A DNA stretch of 64,000 nt from Halorhabdus sp. CBA1104 (GTDB lineage Archaea; Halobacteriota; Halobacteria; Halobacteriales; Haloarculaceae). Below are positions 34,169 through 42,629 of this stretch, piece after piece. The notes beneath the pieces are model-generated. The model ran no database searches, had not been told where the DNA came from, and saw only the letters and a list, made by a program, of their open reading frames with translations. A program made the position numbers and the translations under genes. Position 1 is the stretch's first letter, and each line of letters begins with the position of its first letter. The stretch is from positions 1,674,001 to 1,738,000 of the forward strand of contig NZ_CP033878.1 in the NCBI RefSeq assembly GCF_009690625.1, in the 5' to 3' direction.

Positions 34169-34705
34169 GTGACGGACGACGATGCCTACAGTGGCGTGGT
34201 GGGAGCAATTCCCTACGCCTTTCGCTCGACTGACTCACGGCTCTGTCGATGGTACATCGTCGTCGGCGGTCTCGTCGGGGGCCTCATTACGCTCGTCTTT
34301 ACCCTCGCCGTCCTCTCGCTGGTCGGCGGAACCGTCAGGACAGCCGGGGGCATGCTCACGAGTTCGCGTGCCTTCTACGTCCTCGTCGGGCTGTGTCTCG
34401 TCGGTCCCTTGCTTGCCCCGATGCTCCTGGTCGCCCGCAGCCATCGACACGGCAACGACGACACCCACTACGATCGCGCACTGGCGGGGACGGGCTTTCT
34501 GTTCGTCTGCTCGATTTATTTTGGGCTGGTCGCGTCGATGCCGCCGACGTTCCAGTTGAACGGCGAGACAGTTTCGCGCCCGCCCGCCGAAGGGCTCTTC
34601 GGCCCGATCGTCGAGTTCTTCTACGCCATTCCCGAGCCAGCCTGGCCGGTCGTTCCGGCCACCGCGGCGGCGATCATGATTGTCGTCCACCGGTTGTATC
34701 GGTGA
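34169..34705 (+). CDS. Four-helix membrane protein of unknown function
   Basis: A 178-residue protein read from GTG, with hydrophobic segments near residues 28-52, 68-88, 105-125 and 155-173. No catalytic motif is seen; a short extracytoplasmic loop includes QLNGETVSRPPAEG. The GTG start gives a plausible soluble N-terminus, MTDDDAYSGVVGAIPYAF. TTTATTC lies about 30 bases before it. It is followed by the DUF5812 gene in the same direction after 73 bases. I do not recognise a family. Confidence 0.65.
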   Translation: MTDDDAYSGVVGAIPYAFRSTDSRLCRWYIVVGGLVGGLITLVFTLAVLSLVGGTVRTAGGMLTSSRAFYVLVGLCLVGPLLAPMLLVARSHRHGNDDTHYDRALAGTGFLFVCSIYFGLVASMPPTFQLNGETVSRPPAEGLFGPIVEFFYAIPEPAWPVVPATAAAIMIVVHRLYR

Positions 34706-34778
34706 AGGTCCACGATCCAGACCGGCGACTGCCGCCAGAACCGACGACGAAAAGGGCGTTGGACCCCTTGTTGGAGAT

Positions 34779-35246
34779 ATGAGCGAGAAGACGGGGACAT
34801 TCGTAGTCACGAACGTCGACGAGGCCTCGGCAGTGGTAACCGACGTCGAAGACGCCCAGGTGCACACCCTCGCCGAGCACCCGGACTTGGAGCGAGACGA
34901 GATTCTCGAGGCGACGATTCGTCCCGAACCGCCGATGGACGTGACCTGGGAGCTGGTAGCGATTCACGATCGCCGGACCATTCCCGTCGAACACAATCCA
35001 GAAACGCCCACCAAACAGGCCCGGGAGCTCGCCACAGAGCAGTCCGTCGGTGACGTGACGCGGCGCGAACGGGCGGGCACGGGAGAGTTGCACGTGTTGA
35101 CAGTCCCGCCCGAGCAAACGGCACAAGCGGTTACCGACGTCCGCGAAGACGACGCGACCCGCCGACAAGCCGCCAGACTGGGCGTCGATCGCGTCGAGAT
35201 CCGTGCCGACGACGGTGTCCTCAGCGTACGATATCTTCCTGACTAA
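34779..35246 (+). CDS. DUF5812 family protein
   Basis: A 155-residue acidic soluble protein starting MSEKTGTFVVTNVDEASAVV. Segments such as LERDEILEATIRPEPPMDVT, TKQARELATEQSVGDVTRRE and LHVLTVPPEQTAQAVTDV resemble haloarchaeal DUF5812 proteins; the name is from memory. No enzymatic motif is visible. ATG 34779 is preceded by GGAG at 34773-34776, and in-frame starts further upstream fall within the previous gene. It is convergent with the IMP dehydrogenase-like gene, 51 bases apart. Confidence 0.7.
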   Translation: MSEKTGTFVVTNVDEASAVVTDVEDAQVHTLAEHPDLERDEILEATIRPEPPMDVTWELVAIHDRRTIPVEHNPETPTKQARELATEQSVGDVTRRERAGTGELHVLTVPPEQTAQAVTDVREDDATRRQAARLGVDRVEIRADDGVLSVRYLPD

Positions 35247-35297
35247 CACCCAACAAGCGCCAGCCGCGCCCACGGTGAGATTGTGTTGCCGGCGTCT

Positions 35298-36362
35298 TCA
35301 GTCACTGCCAGTGCCGACAACGCTCTCCCAGTCGTGATCGAAGTGGGCACCTTCACGCTCGCGGGCGCTGGCTTCGACGGCGATGAACTCGGCGTTCTCA
35401 CGGGCTTGCGGGATCGTGTGGCCGCCACAGTAGCTGAGTCCCGACCGGATGCCGGCCGCAAAGCGGTCGGCAACGTCCTCTAGAGGGCCGCTGTAGGGCG
35501 TCAGGCCTTCGACACCCTCGTCGGCGTCGGGGCCGTCGGTCTCCTTGTCGGTGCGGTCCTCGGCGGCGGCGGTCGTCGCCATCCCGCGTGAGCGTTTGTA
35601 CTGCTCGCCGTCGACGTCGATTACCTCGCCGGGCGACTGGTCGGTCCCGGCGAACAGACTTCCCATCATCACGGTATCGGCACCGGCCATCAGTGCCTTG
35701 ACGGCGTCACCCGAAGATCGAATGCCACCATCGGCGATGACGGGCATATCGAGGGCGGCAGCGGCGTCGGCACAGCGGTCGACGGCCGTGAGTTGCGGGA
35801 CGCCGGCACCGGCGACTTTTCTGGTCGTACAGTGACTACCCGGCCCGACGCCGACTTTGACGGTGTCGGCACCGATGGCGTGGAGGTCCTCGACTGCTTG
35901 GGGAGTGGCCACGTTGCCGACGATCAGATTGTCGGGATCGTACTCGGCGACGAGCGTCTCGACGGCGTCGAGACACCGTTCCAGGTGGGCGTGGGCCACG
36001 TCGAGGACAATGGCATCAGCGCCGGCTTCGAGTGCCCGTTCGGTGCGTTCGAGATACCCCTCGGCGATCCCGACGGCCGCGCCGACGCGTTCACCGGCCT
36101 CGACGACCGCGCGAATCTCGGCTGCCTGTTCGTCGATCGCCAGGAAGCGATGGATCGTCCCGAACCCGCCCGCTCGGGAGATCGCAATCGCCGTCTCGCG
36201 TTCGGTGACGGAGTCCATCGGTGCCGAAAGCAGTGGTCGCTCGAGTTCGATACGCGGAGTCAACGGCGTCGAGAGGTCCACGTCGTCCCGGCTATCGACA
36301 GGGGAACGCTGTGGAACGAGCAAGACGTCCCCGTAGGAACGTCCAGTCGTGAGATCGTTCAT
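35298..36362 (-). CDS. IMP dehydrogenase/GMP reductase family enzyme without CBS domains
   Basis: A 354-residue TIM-barrel nucleotide oxidoreductase. The N-terminal [20 protein letters not shown] and [17 protein letters not shown] are family hallmarks. The catalytic loop is [20 protein letters not shown] with its cysteine, followed by [20 protein letters not shown] and the flap [18 protein letters not shown]. The CBS pair of classical IMP dehydrogenase is absent, so it could be a short IMP dehydrogenase or a GMP reductase. Haloarchaea commonly carry such a short paralogue besides a CBS-containing one. It acts in guanine nucleotide supply. The gene symbol is left open because the direction of reaction is unclear. 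Confidence 0.88.
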   Translation of the reverse strand: MNDLTTGRSYGDVLLVPQRSPVDSRDDVDLSTPLTPRIELERPLLSAPMDSVTERETAIAISRAGGFGTIHRFLAIDEQAAEIRAVVEAGERVGAAVGIAEGYLERTERALEAGADAIVLDVAHAHLERCLDAVETLVAEYDPDNLIVGNVATPQAVEDLHAIGADTVKVGVGPGSHCTTRKVAGAGVPQLTAVDRCADAAAALDMPVIADGGIRSSGDAVKALMAGADTVMMGSLFAGTDQSPGEVIDVDGEQYKRSRGMATTAAAEDRTDKETDGPDADEGVEGLTPYSGPLEDVADRFAAGIRSGLSYCGGHTIPQARENAEFIAVEASAREREGAHFDHDWESVVGTGSD

Positions 36363-36470
36363 TCCGAGCTATCGTTGGGACGATGCCACATAACGTCGTC
36401 GTTACGGGAGTGGTGGCGTCGCCGGGACGCTTTAGGAAGGCTTATTCAGGGCCGTACCACACCCACGGCC

Positions 36471-37331
36471 ATGGTCGAGTTCGAGGTCCCGGAAATCGAT
36501 TACACCCGGTACTCAAACCGGCAGCTTATGGCCGTGCCGCTGGCCGTATTGGCCGTCGCATTGGCCGTGCTGGCCGGCGCGTGGGTACTTACGGGGTCGC
36601 CGGTCGCACTCGGTATCGACTTTACCGGTGGATCCCAGATGACAGTACAGTCGACGATGTCGACAGCGGAACTGCAAAGTACGTTTTCGCCCGAACCGGT
36701 CTCCGTCCAGACAGTCCAATCGCAGGCCGACAGATATGTGCTGACGTTCGATCAATCGAATATCAATGAGCTGCGCGAGCAGGCTCAAACAGCCGGCATC
36801 TCCGTTCGAGGCAGCGGGTCGACACCTGCCTCGTTCGGCGCAGATAGCATGCGTATCGGGCTGGTAGGGATCGGAGTTGCGTTCTTGGGAATGAGCATCC
36901 TGGCGTTCGCCCTCTTTCGAACGTTCGTGCCGAGCATCGCGATCGTCATTTCGGCGTTCTCGGACCTGATGATCCCGCTTGCCGTGCTCAGTCTCCTGGG
37001 CGTGAAGCTCTCTCTCGGGACGATCGCGGGGCTCCTCATGCTGATCGGGTATAGCGTCGACTCGGATATCCTGTTGAACAACCACATCCTCAGGAGACGG
37101 GGTGAATTCTACGAGAGCACCTACCAGGCGATGCAAACGGGTGTGACGATGACGTTGACGTCGCTGGTGGCCATGCTCGTCATGGCAATCATGGCGACGT
37201 ACTTCAACATTCAGATCATGGCACAGATCGGGTTCGTGCTCGTCATCGGTCTGGCCGCTGACTTGATGAATACGTACATGCTCAATCTGAGTCTCCTTCG
37301 CTGGTACAAGTTCCGCGGGGTGAACAAATGA
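36471..37331 (+). CDS. secF: Protein translocase subunit SecF
   Basis: A 286-residue membrane protein with six membrane segments that, with SecD, uses ion motive force to aid Sec-dependent export. After the first membrane helix comes ALGIDFTGGSQMTVQ, the SecF D1 signature. Later blocks are FRTFVPSIAIVISAFSDLMI and GTIAGLLMLIGYSVDSDILL, then a transmembrane pair ending in TYMLNLSLLRW. The archaeal order secF-secD is seen, with a 4-base overlap. Divergent from the IMP dehydrogenase-like gene. Confidence 0.95.
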   Translation: MVEFEVPEIDYTRYSNRQLMAVPLAVLAVALAVLAGAWVLTGSPVALGIDFTGGSQMTVQSTMSTAELQSTFSPEPVSVQTVQSQADRYVLTFDQSNINELREQAQTAGISVRGSGSTPASFGADSMRIGLVGIGVAFLGMSILAFALFRTFVPSIAIVISAFSDLMIPLAVLSLLGVKLSLGTIAGLLMLIGYSVDSDILLNNHILRRRGEFYESTYQAMQTGVTMTLTSLVAMLVMAIMATYFNIQIMAQIGFVLVIGLAADLMNTYMLNLSLLRWYKFRGVNK

Positions 37332-38851
37332 ATATCCGCGACAACTGGCGGATCGTCCTCCTGGCCGTCTTCGTTATCGGAAGTGGCGTTGCCCTGTTCG
37401 GGCCGGTTGCCGGTGGCGCGAGCGACGGCGGGGGACTGACTAACCTCCAGTACGGGATCCAACTCGACGGCGGGACGAGCCTGCAGGCGCCAGCAGTCGG
37501 AACGACAGCAGAAGGGGTAAACGTGAGTGTGGAAGACGAAACCACGCTTGCACAGAACGTTTCGGCTGCGGTGTCGGCCGATGCGATCGACGTCCGTGTC
37601 TCAGCGAGGTCACAAACGGTCGAAGTGTTCACGCGGAACGTCACCCAGGATCAGCTTCGAGACGCCCTCCTCGCCGAGGGCTATCAGCCCGAGACCGTCC
37701 GGGATGGCGTCACAGAGCAGACCCGCAAAGATATGGTGCGGGTCATCCAGGACAAGGTGCGAGAGTCCGCACTCAGTGGCGGGAGCGTCTCGACGATCAA
37801 CGGCATCGAGGGGACGTTCATCTCGATTACGGCACCGGACCGAGACCAAGAAGAACTGGAAAGCCTCCTCGATGAACGTGGTGTCGTGCGCATCTATGCT
37901 GTGCATCCGGACAGTAACGGAACGTTCGTCCAGGATCAAGTACTCGAACAAGACGACTTCAAGAGCATTGGATTTGCACGGAAAGACCAGAGCGAAGCAG
38001 TCGTGCCCGTGACGATCCGGAATTCGGTCGCCGAGCGGTTCCAACAGGAGATGGTCGAGCACGGATTCGGACAGGCCCGCCGGTGTGGCGTCAATCGGGA
38101 TACAGTGTCGAACATCTCGGAGGTAGACGACTACTGTCTGGTGACGACGTTGAACGATGAGGTCGTGTTCTCTGGCGGCGTCGAGCGAAATCTCGCCACC
38201 TCCTTTGCCAACGGTGAGTTCGCCAACGATCCGAACTTCCGGATGACCACCGGCCAAAATATGACCCAGGCGGAGGACCTCGAGATTAGCCTCCGGGCCG
38301 GGCGGCTACCCGCACCGCTCGACTTCGAGAACGCCAGGAGTCAGAGCCTCGAACCATCGATGGGCGAGGAGTTCCGTACCGACTCGCTGATTATCGGAAT
38401 CATGGCTGTGCTGTCTGTGAGTGGCATGATCTACTTCCGGTACCGTGACCTGCGGGTCGCTTTGCCGATGATCGTCACGGCACTCTCGGAGGTGTTCGTC
38501 CTGCTCGGGTTCGTCGCGCTCGTCCAGTATCCGCTGAACCTCTCACACATCGCCGGCTTCATCGCCGTCGTCGGGACGGGGGCCGACGACCTGATCATCA
38601 TCGCCGACGAGATCCTCCAGCGAGAGGAGATCACGACCGATCGGGCCTTCCAGAACAGATTCCGGAAGGCATTCTGGGTGATCGGGGCCGCGGCAGCGAC
38701 GACGATCATCGCCATGAGTCCGCTGACGGTCCTCTCGCTCGGTGATCTGAGTGGGTTCGCCATCATCACGATCGTCGGCGTGCTGATCGGTGTGTTCATC
38801 ACGCGGCCGGCTTACGGTGACATCCTCCGGAGCCTCATCTTAGACGAATAG
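37328..38851 (+). CDS. secD: Protein translocase subunit SecD
   Basis: A 507-residue partner of SecF. One N-terminal helix precedes LQYGIQLDGGTSLQAPA (the SecD D1 motif). Then follow a large extracytoplasmic P1 domain of about 320 residues, DLEISLRAGRLPAPLDF, and a five-helix C-terminal bundle with HIAGFIAVVGTGADDLIIIA. The first base of its ATG lies inside the SecF stop region (overlap 37328-37331). The abundance of exported surface proteins downstream makes the local presence of SecDF functionally sensible, though the genes are standard housekeeping. Confidence 0.95.
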   Translation: MNIRDNWRIVLLAVFVIGSGVALFGPVAGGASDGGGLTNLQYGIQLDGGTSLQAPAVGTTAEGVNVSVEDETTLAQNVSAAVSADAIDVRVSARSQTVEVFTRNVTQDQLRDALLAEGYQPETVRDGVTEQTRKDMVRVIQDKVRESALSGGSVSTINGIEGTFISITAPDRDQEELESLLDERGVVRIYAVHPDSNGTFVQDQVLEQDDFKSIGFARKDQSEAVVPVTIRNSVAERFQQEMVEHGFGQARRCGVNRDTVSNISEVDDYCLVTTLNDEVVFSGGVERNLATSFANGEFANDPNFRMTTGQNMTQAEDLEISLRAGRLPAPLDFENARSQSLEPSMGEEFRTDSLIIGIMAVLSVSGMIYFRYRDLRVALPMIVTALSEVFVLLGFVALVQYPLNLSHIAGFIAVVGTGADDLIIIADEILQREEITTDRAFQNRFRKAFWVIGAAAATTIIAMSPLTVLSLGDLSGFAIITIVGVLIGVFITRPAYGDILRSLILDE

Positions 38852-38915
38852 CTCACCACGCTTGGGGGCAGTCGCGTCCGTATGCTTTTCCCCGCGGCTT
38901 GTGAACGACTGGCCA

Positions 38916-39086
38916 ATGGTCGAAGACAGCGACCACTTCTACTGTGAGACCTGTGATCGTGAGGTCGCCCAGTCCGACGTGATTCGAACCAAGACGATGG
39001 GTGGCCTGGACCCCGACAACTGGCAGACGTTTTGCTGTCCCGAGTGTGGCAACCGCTTACAGACAGTGTTTGTCGGCGGCGAATGA
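38916..39086 (+). CDS. Small zinc-ribbon protein
   Basis: A 56-residue protein with two CxxC pairs, HFYCETCDREVAQ and FCCPECGNRL, spaced as a classical zinc ribbon. Such tiny zinc-finger proteins are abundant in haloarchaea; some affect stress response or lipid and biofilm phenotypes, but this one has no assigned function. ATG 38916 gives MVEDSDHFYCE. It lies 64 bases after secD and is convergent with rnhB, 12 bases apart. Confidence 0.8.
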   Translation: MVEDSDHFYCETCDREVAQSDVIRTKTMGGLDPDNWQTFCCPECGNRLQTVFVGGE

Positions 39087-39098
39087 GTCAGCGCCCCC

Positions 39099-39836
39099 TC
39101 AAAAGTCGTCGAGGGCAGCCTGATCGTCACCCGCCGCGTCACCCGGCTGGTCGGATCCACGCTGGAAGTCGTCGAGAGCAGCCTGATCAGCCTGAACCAG
39201 GACATCCTGACAGGTCTGCCAGCACTCGCGGGCACAGTCGGGTAAGTGGCCGTTCGTGTCGACGTACGATTCCAGAAACGCCCGTGTCGTTTCGTCGCCC
39301 GGATAGCCACTCCCGACAGCGCCGTATTCGTCTGCCAGGTCCGCGACGTGGGCGTCGCGTTCGACTTTGGCGACGATACTAGCTGCGCCGACGATCGGAT
39401 AGCGCTCGTCAGCCCCGTGTTCGGCCCGGAGATCGGGTTCGGTATCGAGCCGATCGGCCACGCGGCGCTCGAACCGGACGGCGTTCGTGTCACCAGCGTC
39501 GAGGTGGGTTTCGAGGTCGTCGCTGGCGACTGGCGAGAGTGCCTCGGCGTGAGCAGCGACGGTGAGTGTGTTCATATCCGTTGCGGGGTCGTCGATCCGC
39601 TCGACGGTGATCTCGCTGACGGCGACCGCCTCGGCCCGCTCACGGATCGTCGCCGCGAGCGTCTCGCGTCGCTCCGCCGAGAGTGCCTTCGAATCGTCGA
39701 CGTCCTCGGGAAGGGCGGCCGGATCGGCGACGACGCAGGCCGCGAACATCGACCCGAGGACCGGGCCTTTCCCGGCTTCGTCGACACCTGCCCGGAGACC
39801 CGCCTCGGCGTCTTCGGGTGTGTCGGTCCCGGTCAT
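39099..39836 (-). CDS. rnhB: Ribonuclease HII with two C-terminal PIP-box-like motifs
   Basis: A 245-residue RNase HII that nicks RNA-DNA hybrids and single ribonucleotides in DNA. Catalytic acids lie in AGVDEAGKGPVLG (Asp19, Glu20); other family segments are VDDSKALSAERRETL, YPIVGAASIVAKVERD and GSGYPGDETTRAFLE. The C-terminus carries QAALDDFQ near residue 220 and again QAALDDF at the very end, both fitting the PCNA-interaction pattern Q-x-x-L-x-x-F and separated by a Gly/Asp linker. Its ATG overlaps the pus10 stop (39833-39836), so the two genes are coupled. Confidence 0.94.
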   Translation of the reverse strand: MTGTDTPEDAEAGLRAGVDEAGKGPVLGSMFAACVVADPAALPEDVDDSKALSAERRETLAATIRERAEAVAVSEITVERIDDPATDMNTLTVAAHAEALSPVASDDLETHLDAGDTNAVRFERRVADRLDTEPDLRAEHGADERYPIVGAASIVAKVERDAHVADLADEYGAVGSGYPGDETTRAFLESYVDTNGHLPDCARECWQTCQDVLVQADQAALDDFQRGSDQPGDAAGDDQAALDDF

Positions 39837-41122
39837 TCCGTTTCGGCGTCTCGCAGGAACCGGTCTTCGATGAACGGTTCGTCCTCGCCTTCGACGGTGA
39901 GGACGTCAAGCGCCGTGACTTCGGCGTCGACGCCAAGGAGACCGGCGAGACTCGGCTCGGTTCGCCCTTCGTCACCGGAGACGAGTTCCTTGACGTAGAG
40001 GCCGCCTTCGCCGTGGATCTCGATCGTGGCGTGGGTATCGTCGTCGAGTTCCCCGTCGATATCGTAGACGTCACGCGTCCGCACGATGTCGCCGCGACGA
40101 TGAGCGACGCGGTTGGGCGTGCGTTGCTCGATCGTCGCCCCGTCGAGGTCGGCGAGGGCATTCTGGAGGGCCACCGGATCGACCGACGCGGCGAACTCGA
40201 CGTCCATCCGGTAGGTCTTGCTCGCGTCCAGTTCTTTGACGCGTTCGACCATCCCGTGGGTGACCGCTTCCAGCCCCTCGACCTCGACTTTGCCGTCGGC
40301 GAAGTCGTTGATCTCGGTCTGGAGTGACTCGACGTCGACCGCCCGGGTTCGTGGCTCTTTGACTTCGATCACGAACGGGCGACCCGCCCCGAGCATGAGG
40401 GCGTCGACGTCCTCGCGGCCGGCGCCGTGGAAGACCGCCTCACGCCCGTCCATCGCGTCGGCAACGACCGGCGCGGTCAGCTCCTCGACGCTCTCGTCGT
40501 AGCGATAGCCCGTTCCGTCACAGCCATCGCAGGGCTCACCGTCGACTGTGCCCGTGGCGTTGCAGTCGTTGCAGGGCCACTCAGTCTGGGGAATATCGCG
40601 TTCGAGCTTTCGGTAGCGACCGTAGACGAACGCGGAGTTGACTTGCACGTCGACGCTGTCGGCATCGAGATCGACGAGCAGTTGGACGTCGGGACGCTCG
40701 AAGCCCACCTCGGCGTCGACGCGAGCGCCGACGCGCTTGCCGACCTCGCGGTTGACTTCCCGCTTGAGCGGTTCGCCAGCGTCGTCCTCGAGGCCGGCGT
40801 CATCGCGAAGCAGCGAGGCGTTCTCCTCGAGGAGTGGCGGAACGCGGGTCCCGACCTGGTAGGTGTCGAACTCGTACGGTTCGAGGGCGTCGACGATTCG
40901 GTCGGCCCACTCGTCGAAGCCCGCACAGACTCCTTCACAGACCCAGCAGTCTTCGGGCGGCTCGAAGGGGTCGTCCGCGGCGAGGGCGAGTGCCGTCCGC
41001 AGGCCCCGGCCTCGCTCGGCGTTGGTGAGACCGAAGCTCCGGTCGGCGACCGGCCGCCCCAGACAGGCATCACACAGCGGCCCCGTCGCCAGCGCGTCGC
41101 GAGCGTAGGAAAGTACGTCCAT
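39833..41122 (-). CDS. pus10: tRNA pseudouridine synthase Pus10
   Basis: A 429-residue enzyme forming pseudouridine at positions 54/55 of archaeal tRNA. An N-terminal zinc site includes CDACLGRPVADR and CWVCEGVC. A THUMP-like region follows, and the catalytic domain has FHGAGREDVDALMLGAGRPF with the active-site Asp. KELDASKTYRMDVEF and GLYVKELVSGDEGRTEPSLA are conserved C-terminal blocks. Near residue 195 there is an insertion with two CxxC pairs, WPCNDCNATGTVDGEPCDGC, resembling a DnaJ-type zinc finger. The ATG at 41122 starts the conserved MDVLSYARDALATGPLC. Confidence 0.94.
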   Translation of the reverse strand: MDVLSYARDALATGPLCDACLGRPVADRSFGLTNAERGRGLRTALALAADDPFEPPEDCWVCEGVCAGFDEWADRIVDALEPYEFDTYQVGTRVPPLLEENASLLRDDAGLEDDAGEPLKREVNREVGKRVGARVDAEVGFERPDVQLLVDLDADSVDVQVNSAFVYGRYRKLERDIPQTEWPCNDCNATGTVDGEPCDGCDGTGYRYDESVEELTAPVVADAMDGREAVFHGAGREDVDALMLGAGRPFVIEVKEPRTRAVDVESLQTEINDFADGKVEVEGLEAVTHGMVERVKELDASKTYRMDVEFAASVDPVALQNALADLDGATIEQRTPNRVAHRRGDIVRTRDVYDIDGELDDDTHATIEIHGEGGLYVKELVSGDEGRTEPSLAGLLGVDAEVTALDVLTVEGEDEPFIEDRFLRDAETE

Positions 41123-41272
41123 ACGCCACCTGTAGCGAGGGGGCCGTAATTTCCTTTCGAGTCCGGTGGCCAAACGTGGCGCCTGTGTCGAGAAGAGCGA
41201 CCGGCCGGTCACTCCACAACGGAGCGAATCGCTTTTGACCCGGAACGGACTGGCGACCGTAGACACAGATCC

Positions 41273-41406
41273 GTGAGTGACAGCGACGACGTCCCCGAAG
41301 GGGAACGCCAAGCCTTTTTCAGATCGGCCACGGCGCAGTCGTGACCTCGAGCGGTGTCTCCGTCCAGCGCGCTCTGGCAACGGCGACGGAGTTCGACCGC
41401 GCTTGA
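41273..41406 (+). CDS. Possible small protein, frameshifted as read
   Basis: The gap between pus10 (41122) and cheF (41552) holds a coding-like stretch. From GTG 41273 it reads VSDSDDVPEGERQAFF. If the run of five T at 41315-41319 is given one more base, it continues QIGHGAVVTSSGVSVQRALA and TATEFDRA to TGA 41404-41406, 44 residues. Both parts prefer G/C at third positions like real genes here. I know no family, and there is no independent evidence of expression. As read, the frame stops after 23 codons. The remaining gap sequence shows only promoter-like AT patches. Confidence 0.3.
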
Positions 41407-41508
41407 GGTGGCGCGGCCCCGTCAGACGCGGACCCACGGACAAGCGTTTGGCGGGTCCGGTCGCGCATGGTGACGATCGCGTCCACGAAAGATGCTGTCG
41501 GTGAGAAC

Positions 41509-41516
41509 ATATATGC
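41509..41516 (+). promoter_or_regulatory. TATA-like element of cheF (first copy)
   Basis: CATATATG stands out in GC-rich DNA 36-43 bases before the ATG at 41552. The distance leaves a leader of about 10-15 bases. No Shine-Dalgarno sequence is evident. Confidence 0.4.
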
Positions 41517-41551
41517 CAGTCACCCGCCAACGTTCGGCCACGTAGGCGGTC

Positions 41552-42412
41552 ATGAGCGACGACGAACGGAAGCTGCTGGATACGGCCGGAGACTACCGGT
41601 ACGCGGTCCGAGACGGAACGGAAGTCTCTGCGTCCGACTGGCAGTCCTGTCGGTTAGTGGTGACCAACAAGCGACTGGTACTGGCCGCCAATGGGTCGAA
41701 TCAGACGCTCCCGCACGGGCGCGTGACGATTCCCGACGACCCCGAGGAGTTCGTCAGCGACGTGGGCGAGACCATCCCGCTGCGGATGGGGTCGAACGTG
41801 ATTGTGGCTTCTGCGGCGGACGATCCGGCGTTCATCCAGACGTACTGTCGGGCGAACGTCGGTGGCGAAGTGGTACTCGTCAGGCACCCGGCAGTCGTGG
41901 GTGGCGTCGTTCAGGAGGAGAGCGACTGGTCGAAAGCCCGATTCGTGATCGACGACGAGCGCTTCAGCCTACAGTTTCCCGATGGCGAAACGGTCGCGTG
42001 TGGGCTCGACGATATCGGGACAGTCGAGACAGAATCCCGGACGGTCATGGGCGAACAACGCGACGTCGTAGAAGTCGAACACACCGATAGCGATGACCGG
42101 AGCGTCGAAACTCACCTCTCGGGGACCGCTCGACACACCTCCGTCCTCCGGACGTTGTTCGATCACCTCGTCGAAGATCGCGACGGCGAGTACGAACTCA
42201 CCGACACCGAAAGTCAAGTCCTGATGGCGCTGTACTCGGGCGTTTCGCCGTTCGAGATGGCTGACTTCGTGGGGATCAGCGTCGATGAAGTCGAGGAGAT
42301 CTACCAGAAACTCCTGGAGGTTGGGGCCGTCGACGAGGTCCGGACGCGGACGGAAGTGTCGTTGAACGCCCAGGGCCGGAACATGGCGAGTGAAGCCATG
42401 AACGAGCAGTGA
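41552..42412 (+). CDS. cheF: Taxis protein CheF, first paralogue
   Basis: A 286-residue archaea-specific CheF (DUF439) protein. CheF proteins link the chemotaxis response regulator CheY and CheC/CheD to the archaellum motor. The protein opens MSDDERKLLDTAGDYRYAVR, has the SDWQSCRLVVTNKRLVL strand pair, VLVRHPAVVGGVVQEESDWS near residue 110, and a C-terminal winged-helix-like part, SQVLMALYSGVSPFEMADFV. A second, clearly related copy is at 55296-56162 (matching HPAVxGGVVQ and SGVSPF blocks). No other che or archaellum genes are in the window. Confidence 0.88.
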   Translation: MSDDERKLLDTAGDYRYAVRDGTEVSASDWQSCRLVVTNKRLVLAANGSNQTLPHGRVTIPDDPEEFVSDVGETIPLRMGSNVIVASAADDPAFIQTYCRANVGGEVVLVRHPAVVGGVVQEESDWSKARFVIDDERFSLQFPDGETVACGLDDIGTVETESRTVMGEQRDVVEVEHTDSDDRSVETHLSGTARHTSVLRTLFDHLVEDRDGEYELTDTESQVLMALYSGVSPFEMADFVGISVDEVEEIYQKLLEVGAVDEVRTRTEVSLNAQGRNMASEAMNEQ

Positions 42413-42629
42413 TGGACCGTTCTACGCAGCACGCGATTCTTGGCTTCATAGCCGAACCGTCTCGGCACTAGATCCGAGTCATTTCGGAGAATGCCAATAA
42501 GAATGGAATGCCACAGCTGAATATTGGTAAGTCAAGTATTCACCCATCAGTAACCGTGAGATCACCTGCTGTTATCAGAACTGATTCCAGAGCGGAACGG
42601 TTAGGCTTCACAGTCGCCTAATAGTCTAT

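Noticed and set aside
41123-41272. Possible 7S or RNase P RNA between pus10 and cheF
   Set aside because: The gap is too short and lacks the conserved cores of either RNA.
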